Positions 22,192 to 30,151 of a stretch of 63,955 nucleotides of DNA are shown here, in pieces (position 1 is the stretch's first letter; every line of letters starts with the position of its first letter). The notes under the pieces were generated by a model, which did not search any database, was not told where the DNA came from, and saw nothing but the letters and a program-made list of their open reading frames with translations. Origin of the DNA: Planctomycetes bacterium GWF2_41_51 (GTDB lineage Bacteria; Planctomycetota; Phycisphaerae; Sedimentisphaerales; UBA12454); assembly GCA_001825665.1 (NCBI GenBank), contig MHXZ01000084.1, positions 1-63,955 of the forward strand, given 5' to 3'. The position numbers and the translations under genes were made by a program.

Positions 22192-22941
22192 ATGGTAATG
22201 GTCATAAAAGATAAAACAATAATAATCACCGGGGCGACCGGCAAATTAACGCGGGAAATTGTAATATCGCTCGCTAAAGAGGGGGCGAATTGTATTTGTT
22301 TGTATCATTCAAATACCTCGCAGGCGAAGACATTGCAAGAATTCCTGGAAAAAATGAATGTGCAAAGTCTGTTTATCCAGGCTGATTTGACTAAGCAGCG
22401 CGGAATCGATCAGGCATTTGAGAGAATAAAGAAATTCTCAACTCCGCAGGTTCTAATCAATGCTGCGTCTGTTTTTGAAAAAAAAGCCCTCAATAAAATA
22501 ACACCTGAATATGTTCGGCAAACCTTCGATATTAATTTTACCTCGACGATGATGATGACGCAGAAATTTGTTGAGTTTGTAAATAAAAAAATTAAACAAC
22601 AAACAAACCCATTCGCCAAGATTATCAATGTTACAGATGCGGCAATCGAAAGACCGCCGGCAGGATACAGCATTTATTCAGCATCAAAAGCGGCCCTGAC
22701 ATCTGCGACTGTTACGTTGGCAAAAGAATTATCGCCGCAGATTACGGTCAATGCCGTTGCGCCGGGAATTATAAGCTGGCAGAAAGGGTTTGCGGAAGAG
22801 TTAAAGAAGAAAATTCTTTCGCGTATTCCCGCTAATCGAGCAGGACTGGCTGATGAAGTTGCTGCGGCTGTAAAGTTTCTAATCGAGAATGATTATATTA
22901 CCGGCAGGACGCTTACAATTGATGGGGGCTGGACTTTATGA
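22192..22941 (+). CDS. short-chain dehydrogenase/reductase
   Basis: Classical SDR of 249 residues. The NAD(P)-binding TGATGKLTREI (about 14-24), the NAAS segment (VLINAASVF, about 90) and the catalytic YSIYSASK (Tyr about 161, Lys about 165) are all present. The C-terminal DYITGRTLTIDGGWTL is typical of FabG-like and pteridine-reductase-like members. It begins an operon whose genes overlap by 4 bases (SDR-pgsA-ribBA-lipoprotein-ubiE). Given ribBA in the operon, a pteridine/folate-type substrate is possible but not shown. The ATG at 22198 is an alternative start. Confidence 0.87.
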   Translation: MVMVIKDKTIIITGATGKLTREIVISLAKEGANCICLYHSNTSQAKTLQEFLEKMNVQSLFIQADLTKQRGIDQAFERIKKFSTPQVLINAASVFEKKALNKITPEYVRQTFDINFTSTMMMTQKFVEFVNKKIKQQTNPFAKIINVTDAAIERPPAGYSIYSASKAALTSATVTLAKELSPQITVNAVAPGIISWQKGFAEELKKKILSRIPANRAGLADEVAAAVKFLIENDYITGRTLTIDGGWTL

Positions 22942-23540
22942 CCTTGAACTCCGCAAATAAAATTACGATCCTCCGAATTTTAACGATTGTGCCGTTCGTT
23001 ATCTGTATGCTCAAAGTCAACGACCCGTCAATGGGAACGGCTATGAGATATGTTTCGCTGGCTCTGCTGGTGTTGATGGGATTAAGCGACGCTTATGATG
23101 GTTATGTCGCACGCAAGAAAAAAGAAGTAACGCGTCTCGGTTCTTTTCTCGACCCGATGGCGGATAAACTTCTTGTCGCAAGCGCGTGTCTTCTTTTAAC
23201 AATAAAGGCTACTGCGGTAACGGGTTTCAGACTCCCTCCGACAGTCGCGGTTTTGATTATCGGCAAAGATTTCTTTCTTCTGCTCGGATTTATGATATTA
23301 TATTTTATGACCTTTCAGGTTAAAATCATACCTGCATACATCGGTAAAATCGCGACAGTATTGCAAATTATAATGGTCGGCGGCATTTTGATCGCACCTG
23401 ACGTATCATTAGTATGGAGCGGGTGGATATGGTTTTTGCGGGTGGTATGGTGGTCAGCGGCAGCAACGGCGGTTATCGCGACACTTATTTATATTCACGC
23501 CGGAACAAGATATATTGAACAGTTTGATAATAATAAATGA
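22938..23540 (+). CDS. pgsA: CDP-diacylglycerol-glycerol-3-phosphate phosphatidyltransferase
   Basis: Membrane enzyme of 200 residues making phosphatidylglycerol phosphate from CDP-diacylglycerol and glycerol 3-phosphate. The CDP-alcohol phosphotransferase motif is complete in SDAYDGYVARKKKEVTRLG continuing to FLDPMADK (D-x2-DG-x2-AR-x8-G-x3-D-x3-D, about residues 50-78). Several transmembrane segments follow. It overlaps the SDR stop and the ribBA start by 4 bases each, indicating translational coupling. Confidence 0.92.
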   Translation: MTLNSANKITILRILTIVPFVICMLKVNDPSMGTAMRYVSLALLVLMGLSDAYDGYVARKKKEVTRLGSFLDPMADKLLVASACLLLTIKATAVTGFRLPPTVAVLIIGKDFFLLLGFMILYFMTFQVKIIPAYIGKIATVLQIIMVGGILIAPDVSLVWSGWIWFLRVVWWSAAATAVIATLIYIHAGTRYIEQFDNNK

Positions 23541-24787
23541 AGAAAGCTATGACAGAATTCAGCAATATCCCGGAAGTACTCGAAGACCTTAAAAAAGGCA
23601 AAATGATCGTCCTTGTCGATGACGAAGACAGGGAAAACGAAGGCGACCTTGTCTGCGCAGCGGAATTGGTGACGCCGGAGATAGTAAATTTTATGGTAAA
23701 ATATGCGCGCGGTCTTATTTGTCTGCCTTTGACCGGCGAAAAATGCGACTTGCTCGGTCTCTATCCGCAGGCAGTGGAAAATACCGCAAGGCTCGGAACT
23801 GCGTTTACGGTTAGTATTGATGCTGCGGATGGAATTACCACCGGCATCAGCGCAGCCGATAGGGCGAGAACAATCTTGGCAGCAATTGCGGATAACGCAA
23901 AAGCATCTGATTTGGCAAGACCGGGGCATATATTTCCTCTTCGCGCAAAAGACGGGGGGGTGCTTGTGCGAGCAGGGCAGACCGAAGGCTCTGTCGATTT
24001 AATGAGACTTGCCGGTTTGAAGCCGGCGGGCGTTATTTGCGAGATTATGAACGAAGACGGTACAATGTCGCGCGTTCCCGAGCTTCTCGAATTTTGTCAT
24101 AAGTACGATTTGAAAATAACGTCAATTGCTAAACTTGTCGAATACAGGCTTCAGCGCGAAAGTCAGATTAAACGGGTTCAATCTGTTCGTCTGCCGACCG
24201 ATTACGGCGAATTTCAACTTGTCGCTTATCAGTGTATAACCGATATTGAGCCGCACCTTGCACTTTGCAAGGGCGATGTCGGCAATGTTGATGATGATGG
24301 GAATCCGATTCCAATTAATGAGCCGGTACTTATTCGTGTTCATTCGGAATGCCTCACGGGCGATTTGTTCCATTCGCAAAGATGCGAGTGCGGCTATCAG
24401 CTTATCGCGGCGATGGAGATGATTGAGAAAGAAGGGCGCGGAGCGGTGATTTATCTGCGGCAGGAAGGCAGGGGCATCGGTCTGGCAAATAAACTGCACG
24501 CGTATAAATTGCAGGAGCAGGGACTTGATACTGTCGATGCGAATATCAAATTGGGTTTCCGTGCCGACAGACGCGATTACGGAATTGGTGCGCAGATTAT
24601 CAGGGATTTAGGTCTCAAGCAGGTACGAATCTTGACGAATAATCCCAAAAAGATTTCACGTCTTGAAGTTTATGGAATCAAGGTTGTCGAACAGGTGCCG
24701 CTGCTTGCGACTCCGAGTCCGCACAACGTGAATTATCTCAGAACTAAAAAACTACGTTTCGGCCATATTTTAAGTGAGGATTTATAA
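23537..24787 (+). CDS. ribBA: bifunctional 3,4-dihydroxy-2-butanone-4-phosphate synthase / GTP cyclohydrolase II
   Basis: Riboflavin precursor enzyme of 416 residues. The N-terminal RibB domain (about 1-205) shows VDDEDRENEGDL (Mg2+ and substrate acidic loop), ITTGISAADRARTI and GHIFPLRAKDGGVL. The C-terminal RibA domain (about 210-405) shows HSECLTGDLFHSQRCECG, with the three zinc cysteines (C-x10-C-x-C), then YLRQEGRGIGLANK and TNNPKK. Both ring precursors of riboflavin would be made by this one protein. Either the ATG at 23537 or the one at 23549 may be used. Confidence 0.96.
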   Translation: MKKAMTEFSNIPEVLEDLKKGKMIVLVDDEDRENEGDLVCAAELVTPEIVNFMVKYARGLICLPLTGEKCDLLGLYPQAVENTARLGTAFTVSIDAADGITTGISAADRARTILAAIADNAKASDLARPGHIFPLRAKDGGVLVRAGQTEGSVDLMRLAGLKPAGVICEIMNEDGTMSRVPELLEFCHKYDLKITSIAKLVEYRLQRESQIKRVQSVRLPTDYGEFQLVAYQCITDIEPHLALCKGDVGNVDDDGNPIPINEPVLIRVHSECLTGDLFHSQRCECGYQLIAAMEMIEKEGRGAVIYLRQEGRGIGLANKLHAYKLQEQGLDTVDANIKLGFRADRRDYGIGAQIIRDLGLKQVRILTNNPKKISRLEVYGIKVVEQVPLLATPSPHNVNYLRTKKLRFGHILSEDL

Positions 24788-25263
24788 TGCGACATACGAT
24801 GATTATTGCTGTTTCAATTTTGATGATGCTTCTGTCCGGATGTGAATCTTTAAATAAAACAGACGTGCCGGCAGGAACATTTCAAAAAGGCTGCATTTTT
24901 ACTCCTCAAAAAATAAGTTTTAATCAGCTTACAGAAATTTCGCAGCAATGGCAGATAACCGCGTATATCGATGTGTACGACCAATATAATTCGAGAATAA
25001 AAGCCCCGGGGATTTGGCGGTTTGAGTTGTATTCCAAAGTACCGCGTTCTGCGGACCCGGCCGGCGGACGGATTCATCTTTGGCCTGATTTGGATTTGAC
25101 ACAGGCTCTTGCTAATAATGGTTTATGGCAGGATTATCTGCGATGCTATAAGTTTGAATTGAATCTGGACGCTGACCTTGGAAATGACGGTTATATTCTC
25201 GAGGCGATTTGTTATACCGCCGATGGAAAAAGTATTTCGGATACCATCGAATTAAAACGATAA
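24787..25263 (+). CDS. hypothetical lipoprotein
   Basis: 158-residue predicted lipoprotein with signal peptide and lipobox (ILMMLLSGC, Cys at about 19). The mature part has beta-rich character (WQITAYIDVYDQYNSRIKAPGIWRFELY) and no domain I can name. It is embedded between ribBA (1-base overlap) and ubiE (no gap), so it is expressed with the operon. Its function is unknown. Confidence 0.78.
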   Translation: MRHTMIIAVSILMMLLSGCESLNKTDVPAGTFQKGCIFTPQKISFNQLTEISQQWQITAYIDVYDQYNSRIKAPGIWRFELYSKVPRSADPAGGRIHLWPDLDLTQALANNGLWQDYLRCYKFELNLDADLGNDGYILEAICYTADGKSISDTIELKR

Positions 25264-25965
25264 ATGAATTCACCAAACCCATCGCGAGCCGGTGTCGATA
25301 AAATGTTTGACCGCATCTGCCGGCATTATGATTTATTTAATCGCATATCTTCATTTGGGCTTGATAAATCCTGGCGGCAAAAATTAGCGTTGGCACTCAA
25401 AGATGAAAAGGAATTGCGAGTTCTCGATATCGCCTGCGGAACAGGTGATGTATTATTGTCTCTTTTCAAAAACGGCTGTGATATTTCAAAAGCAGCGGGA
25501 ATTGACATATCTGCGAAAATGCTTGAGATTGCCAAAGGCAAATTATCGGGATATAAAACAGATTTGAAAGTTTGCGATGTTGCTGATATTTCCTTTCCAG
25601 ACAACGAATTCGATGTGGTAACGTGCGCATTTGGCATCAGGAATTTTTCCGATTTGCAGGCAGGCTTGAATGAAATGTTTAGAGTTTTAAAACCTGCGGG
25701 CAAGTTGCTGATTCTTGAATTCTCAATTCCCCAAAATTGCTTGTTGAGAGCACTATTTTTATTTTATATAAAGTATATTATTCCTGTACTCGGAAAAATT
25801 CTTACCGGAGATTTTCAGCCTTATCATTATTTGAGCAGTACTATACGAACATTTCCATCAGGTGAGAAGTTCTGCCAAATATTGCAAAGTACCAGCTTTG
25901 CAGAAATAAAAATGCAAAGGTTTACTTTTGGCGCAGTAACTCTTTATTCAGCAATCAAACCTTAA
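25264..25965 (+). CDS. ubiE: ubiquinone/menaquinone biosynthesis C-methyltransferase
   Basis: SAM-dependent methyltransferase of 233 residues, UbiE/MenG family, methylating the quinone ring. Motifs visible are MFDRICRHYDLFNRISSFGLDKSWR at the N-terminus (family signature 1), VLDIACGTGDVLLSL (SAM motif I, about 55), CAFGIRNFSDLQAGLNEMFRVLKPAGKL (signature 2) and the terminal FTFGAVTLYSAIKP. In planctomycetes the substrate is probably demethylmenaquinone. It is the last gene of the operon and is followed by a hairpin terminator. Confidence 0.93.
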   Translation: MNSPNPSRAGVDKMFDRICRHYDLFNRISSFGLDKSWRQKLALALKDEKELRVLDIACGTGDVLLSLFKNGCDISKAAGIDISAKMLEIAKGKLSGYKTDLKVCDVADISFPDNEFDVVTCAFGIRNFSDLQAGLNEMFRVLKPAGKLLILEFSIPQNCLLRALFLFYIKYIIPVLGKILTGDFQPYHYLSSTIRTFPSGEKFCQILQSTSFAEIKMQRFTFGAVTLYSAIKP

Positions 25966-25982
25966 ATCAAGCGATAAAAAAA

Positions 25983-26016
25983 GCTCGCACCAGGAATGTT
26001 TTTCTCTGATGCGAGC
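25983..26016. terminator. bidirectional terminator between ubiE and PEP-CTERM cluster
   Basis: GCTCGCA pairs with TGCGAGC, and an inner CAG/CTG extends the stem. Flanking AAAAAA on the left provides a U-tract for minus-strand transcripts of the PEP-CTERM gene. It also ends the plus-strand operon. Confidence 0.6.
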
Positions 26017-26069
26017 ATATCTATATTTATCAGCATCGTCTTCATCTGTCGATACTGCATATAATGATT

Positions 26070-26990
26070 TTACGAGCGTTTTCTTAAAAGCAATCCGCCA
26101 ATCGCAAGAAGACAAAGCGTTGCGGGTTCCGGAACAGCAGTCAAACCACTAAATGAAATAATGTGAGAAGGCAATTGAGAGCCTATATCATAAAGTGCTG
26201 TTGGTGCTCCGGTTGTTAAATCGATTTCATACACATTCATTCCATAACTGGAAAACCAACTAACACCAATCAAATCGCCATCAGCTTCAAAATCCCATCC
26301 GTCAAAATATCCAATCGGTTCGGTATGCAGAGTACCAGTGAAGTTATTGTTCATTATATCAGTGCTAGTTTTTATCCAGCTGGAAGCATTTGGAGCGTCA
26401 TCTCTCCAATCTGAAACATACCATACTCCATCTTTGAGAGCTATTGCGCCATCAGGTGCCGGATATCCGCCTATATAGGCTCCGAGAACTGCCGAAACCG
26501 GATCGCCTTCAGAGTCCAGGCCAACTTCATAAATGTAGCCTCTCTTGTCCCATGCACTATTATTATCACCCTCTCTCCAGCAATTTTCAACTGCATAAAG
26601 CTTTCCATTATGATATTTTAATGCATTCCATGCGGGTAAATCAGTTCCACTTAAAGTGTTTATCTGCGTATCGGACAAAACCGCACCTGTAGAGGCATTC
26701 ACTTTCGCGAGCATAAAGGTTTTATTATTCTGCGTATCCGAAACACTACTATGTGTAACATAAAGAATATTGCCGGGTGCGTAGGCAACATCTAAGATAG
26801 TGCGCCATTGTGAATATGCGTAAGTTGTTCCAACTGTTCCTGTTGCAGTATCAAGTTTGAATAGTATAGGGTCATAAGCGGTACTTGAATTTGCGCTTTC
26901 ACTCGAATTTGCAGCACCCCAGAATATATCAGCCTGAATTATAGAGGCTGTCGTTAATACGAATAAACAAATTATAAGTATTTTTTTCAT
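26070..26990 (-). CDS. PEP-CTERM sorting domain protein
   Basis: Exported protein of about 306 residues. Signal peptide KKILIICLFVLTTASIIQA, a long extracytoplasmic part with repeated Trp/Tyr-Gly segments reminiscent of beta-propeller or PQQ-like blades (ILDVAYAPGNILYVTH, LKYHNGKLYAVENCW), and a C-terminal PEP-CTERM tail (VPEPATLCLLAIGGLLLRKR). Such tails direct processing by an exosortase. The ATG at 26990 is preceded by AAGGAG, so the longer frame starting at 27209 is rejected. It is the last of a run of six PEP-CTERM genes. Confidence 0.85.
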   Translation of the reverse strand: MKKILIICLFVLTTASIIQADIFWGAANSSESANSSTAYDPILFKLDTATGTVGTTYAYSQWRTILDVAYAPGNILYVTHSSVSDTQNNKTFMLAKVNASTGAVLSDTQINTLSGTDLPAWNALKYHNGKLYAVENCWREGDNNSAWDKRGYIYEVGLDSEGDPVSAVLGAYIGGYPAPDGAIALKDGVWYVSDWRDDAPNASSWIKTSTDIMNNNFTGTLHTEPIGYFDGWDFEADGDLIGVSWFSSYGMNVYEIDLTTGAPTALYDIGSQLPSHIISFSGLTAVPEPATLCLLAIGGLLLRKRS

Positions 26991-27060
26991 TTGTTTTCTC
27001 CTTTCTCCTGCCGCCAAGGCATGAAGAACTAAGTAATTAATTTTATTTTTTCCACTAACC

Positions 27061-27106
27061 AAGGAAGAGAGCCGAGTATTTTTATTATCGCCCGGCTCAC
27101 TTCCTT
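27061..27106 (-). terminator. hairpin terminator between PEP-CTERM genes
   Basis: Imperfect long stem AAGGAAGAGAGCCG against CGGCTCACTTCCTT. On the minus strand it lies just after the stop of 27118-27825 and is followed by a U/A-rich stretch. Confidence 0.55.
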
Positions 27107-27117
27107 TACTGTGTTTT

Positions 27118-27825
27118 TTATTTTTTTCTGCGAAGCAGCAAACCGCCAAGAGATAAGATTGCGATTGTTGTCGGTTCCGGCACGAAATTGACTCTGCCGA
27201 TATCGCCATTAGTCAAAGTAATTACGAGACCATCCATATAACCATTGAAATCAGCATAATTAGTCATAGTCTGGACGCTGATCATTTCCACCAGTTCATT
27301 ACCATATGTGCTTTTTAAATTTTCGAAACTCATATAGCCTGTTGTTGTTCCGCTGTTTTTACGGAATGTCATACCGGCATCAGTAGAATATTCTACCCAA
27401 TCTCCGATATTTGTATGTTCGCCATAGTTATTGATAAAACGGTATCCATACCATGAAGCGTCTCCGCCTTCTTTAACCCTTGTATAAATATAAGCTGCCC
27501 AATCCTGATTTGCAGCAGTTCCTGTAGCCCTGTTCGTTTGATAGCTGATAGAAGCAATATCGTTAATCGTCATAGTTGAAGCTTTTTCAGGGAACAGCAC
27601 TGAAAGGAAATCGCCGTCACCAAGATAGCGGGCATGCCAATTTACTTTGCTGCCGGAAACGTTGGTATTCTGCCATGAATCCGGGCCAAAACCTGCTGGT
27701 GCAATACCTTCACCAATCTCTGGCGGACTTGCATCCGGAACAAGGCTTGGATTGATGTTGATTGTGATGGTTGTTGCATTAGCTAAAGATGCAAAAACCG
27801 CGAGTACTAACAAAATCTTCTTCAT
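27118..27825 (-). CDS. PEP-CTERM sorting domain protein
   Basis: 235-residue exported protein. Signal peptide KKILLVLAVFASLANA, and a Thr/Asn-rich beta-type mature region that may be a carbohydrate- or surface-binding fold (not recognised). The C-terminal tail is VPEPTTIAILSLGGLLLRRKK. The ATG at 27825 has Shine-Dalgarno GGGAGAAG. Its upstream spacer shares a near-identical segment with the spacer 750 bases farther upstream, indicating local duplication. Confidence 0.84.
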   Translation of the reverse strand: MKKILLVLAVFASLANATTITININPSLVPDASPPEIGEGIAPAGFGPDSWQNTNVSGSKVNWHARYLGDGDFLSVLFPEKASTMTINDIASISYQTNRATGTAANQDWAAYIYTRVKEGGDASWYGYRFINNYGEHTNIGDWVEYSTDAGMTFRKNSGTTTGYMSFENLKSTYGNELVEMISVQTMTNYADFNGYMDGLVITLTNGDIGRVNFVPEPTTIAILSLGGLLLRRKK

Positions 27826-27828
27826 AAT

Positions 27829-27949
27829 ATCTTCTCCCATTCTCAAAATAAAAATCTAACAAAAATTATACGTTACTTAATTATTTTCTTCTGCGAATTA
27901 AATTTAATGCTCCGATTGCCAGCAATGTCATTGTTGCCGGTTCGGGTAT
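27829..27949. repeat. direct repeat copy A (PEP-CTERM tail plus spacer)
   Basis: About 115 bases nearly identical to 28578-28700. It includes the end codons of the PEP-CTERM tail (IPEPATMTLLAIGAL), the stop codon, the spacer with AAAATCTAACAAAAATTATA and the Shine-Dalgarno of the following gene. Differences are a few single bases and a short insertion in the spacer of the other copy. Confidence 0.85.
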
Positions 27950-28573
27950 GTAAGTATCACCATAGCTGAAATTCGTGTATGTTCCGAAAGCGGTTCCGGT
28001 TCCTTCTGCCTGAATGCCAAGGTAGGCCCGGCCGAAGAATGGAGGATTGATATCAGTAACATTCGCTTTTAAAACTCCATCGTAGTATAAATCAATCGAG
28101 CCATCGGGGCGCCGACCTACTTTAAAAGTATGTTCGCTGTTTTCTGTTCGAGTTCCCAGATTGATCCATTCATTTATTAACCAACCGTTTTTATACCAAT
28201 GGTAATTGATATAAGCTGTACTGTATCCGCTGTAACCTCCGCCTTGTATCAGAGTTGACCCGCCATCATGGGAAGTATCAACATACGCACGCGGAACAGT
28301 AAGTCCGCCCGCTCCCGTTGTGTCTATAAAGCTGAATTCAACCCACTGTGTAGTGATGGGTAATGGTGTGGTTAATACCCAATTGTCCGGGGAAGGATCA
28401 TTGCTGCTGCCCGGTATAACGGATATTTCGAGAGAATCTCCTTCTCGTATCGTTGCAGAAGCGGATCCTCGCATTGTCCATTCTAAACCTTTCCATTCGA
28501 TCGTTATTGCTTTAGCCTGCGAGCTTATTACTAAACCTGCTGCCATCAAACATAAAATAATTAACTTCTTCAT
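27881..28573 (-). CDS. PEP-CTERM sorting domain protein, lectin-like
   Basis: About 230 residues with signal peptide KKLIILCLMAAGLVISSQAKA and PEP-CTERM tail IPEPATMTLLAIGALNLIRRRK. The mature region (VEFSFIDTTGAGGLTVPRAY, TFKVGRRPDGSIDLYYDG) resembles a concanavalin/LamG-type jelly roll; this is a judgement from pattern only. The ATG at 28573 is supported by GGGAGAAG. It is probably a surface or matrix protein. Confidence 0.82.
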   Translation of the reverse strand: MKKLIILCLMAAGLVISSQAKAITIEWKGLEWTMRGSASATIREGDSLEISVIPGSSNDPSPDNWVLTTPLPITTQWVEFSFIDTTGAGGLTVPRAYVDTSHDGGSTLIQGGGYSGYSTAYINYHWYKNGWLINEWINLGTRTENSEHTFKVGRRPDGSIDLYYDGVLKANVTDINPPFFGRAYLGIQAEGTGTAFGTYTNFSYGDTYIPEPATMTLLAIGALNLIRRRK

Positions 28574-28577
28574 TTCT

Positions 28578-28700
28578 TCTCCCATTCTCAATCAAATAAA
28601 AATCTAACAAAAATTATACGTTACTTAATTATTTTCTTTTGCGAATCAAACTTAATGCTCCGATTGCCAGCAATGTCATTGTTGCCGGTTCGGGTATCAT
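28578..28700. repeat. direct repeat copy B (PEP-CTERM tail plus spacer)
   Basis: Partner of 27829-27949. The two copies differ at a few positions (for example CTTCTGCGAATTAAATTT against CTTTTGCGAATCAAACTT), so the tail and promoter-proximal spacer were duplicated or homogenised by gene conversion. Confidence 0.85.
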
Positions 28701-29294
28701 ACTTTCGTCAGCATAAAGAGTAAGAATCATATTATTAGATGAATAGCTTTGTGCATAGCTGTCAAAACCTGTTCCAGGAACAGTTATATTGGAAATTATA
28801 CCGGCCTTATCGCCGCCATTCCATACAACCGCACCATTGAGAATGCCTTGCCAATATGTGTTATCAAAGCTTATTTCATCAATTGTAACAACACCGCGTC
28901 CTTCGAGCTGATTATTTCCAAATTCGAGTTCATTGTAATTGCCAAATAAATGACCCCTAAAATAAGCGACCGAGGATTCATTGCGGCTTAAATTAATGGT
29001 CCATGTGGCAGAACTGAAAACAGCGCTTGCGGTACCGTTTTGGCTTGTATCAGCCATACCGTTGATCGTAGCGCTAATACTTATATCAATATCATTTTCC
29101 AAAAATTTAAATTCGCCCCCGTCTGTTAAAATCCAGCCCCCTGCACCACCAGACCACACACTTTGACCTGCGCCATTGTAGTTTGCGCTAGCGCCAAGAC
29201 CTTGGAATATATCAATTCCTATTTTCACAATATCAGCGTGAACTGCCGACACAAATAACATAACCATCATTGCTGTAATAATAAATTTCTTCAT
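28629..29294 (-). CDS. PEP-CTERM sorting domain protein
   Basis: 221-residue exported protein with signal peptide KKFIITAMMVMLFVSAVHA and tail IPEPATMTLLAIGALSLIRKRK, almost identical to the tail of its downstream neighbour. The mature domain is Gly/Asn/Ser-rich and beta-like, with no recognised family. The start at 29294 follows a GGAGGAAAG Shine-Dalgarno. Confidence 0.83.
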   Translation of the reverse strand: MKKFIITAMMVMLFVSAVHADIVKIGIDIFQGLGASANYNGAGQSVWSGGAGGWILTDGGEFKFLENDIDISISATINGMADTSQNGTASAVFSSATWTINLSRNESSVAYFRGHLFGNYNELEFGNNQLEGRGVVTIDEISFDNTYWQGILNGAVVWNGGDKAGIISNITVPGTGFDSYAQSYSSNNMILTLYADESMIPEPATMTLLAIGALSLIRKRK

Positions 29295-29322
29295 TTTTCT
29301 TTCCTCCAACCTGATTGCTGTT

Positions 29323-30030
29323 TTATATTTTATTATTATTTTTTTTAAATCTTAAAGCCAACGCGGCTGTAGCAAATATAATAAATGACACCGGTTCTGG
29401 TATCGCTGTAATTTGAACTGTGCTTGATACCCCCATAAGCGTCTGATTGGTGTTAAATCTTGTTGGATTGGACATTAGCCCCTTAAATGCGAAATCGCTT
29501 CTGAAAGATCCGATTTTAATAATATCAGAACCAAAATTGATACCGCTGCCAAGACCGAAAGTTGTGTCGGGGGTAAAATCAACATTGCCGTTGATTGCAA
29601 GCGATGGACTTTCCGTCAGTGTCCATGTTTCGGTAGAATCTATGTCCATTGTCGCAGCAAGGATTGTACCTGTGTATACTGTTGTGTTGGTAGGGGTATG
29701 TTTAATGGTTCCGGTGATGGTCATTGTACGGCCGCCGCTAAACAGACCACTGGCGTAACCTGATGAACTTGTATCCTGAACAAGCGCTGAACTCATAATT
29801 ATTTTTGCGCTGCTGATGGAATAATCGTATGATTCGTTTTCAATTTTCAATAAACCTGTAAAAGAAAGGTTAAGGTTTAGATTGCCGCTGCTGCCGGAAT
29901 AAGAATAGAAAACACCAGGACATGCAATTTGAATGTCTGAAACGTTTAAAATTGCGGCATCCGCCATCAAAGAAATGAACAGTACTAGCGCTATGGTTAG
30001 CGCAATTACGCAGTTTCTCTTCCTATCCAT
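29323..30030 (-). CDS. PEP-CTERM-like exported protein
   Basis: 235 residues: signal peptide NCVIALTIALVLFISLMADA, beta-rich mature region with repeated Thr/Ser strands, and a tail with a variant motif IPEPVSFIIFATAALALRFKK. The tail has the expected Pro-Glu-Pro, hydrophobic segment and basic end. It lies 28 bases upstream of the next PEP-CTERM start and may share a transcript with it. Function unknown. Confidence 0.8.
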   Translation of the reverse strand: MDRKRNCVIALTIALVLFISLMADAAILNVSDIQIACPGVFYSYSGSSGNLNLNLSFTGLLKIENESYDYSISSAKIIMSSALVQDTSSSGYASGLFSGGRTMTITGTIKHTPTNTTVYTGTILAATMDIDSTETWTLTESPSLAINGNVDFTPDTTFGLGSGINFGSDIIKIGSFRSDFAFKGLMSNPTRFNTNQTLMGVSSTVQITAIPEPVSFIIFATAALALRFKKNNNKI

Positions 30031-30151
30031 TTTCTCAAACCTCCCTAAGTGCTAAATGACTTCCCAAAAATCATCTGCAACATAATAAAACAGATATAGT
30101 TTACCTATTCGTTTATGTACTTGTCAAGCCAAATATGACTTTAAGTTCTGG

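Noticed and set aside
26990-27209. Longer start for the first PEP-CTERM protein
   Set aside because: The longer frame overlaps the upstream gene and its N-terminus lacks a signal peptide; the ATG at 26990 has both Shine-Dalgarno and signal.
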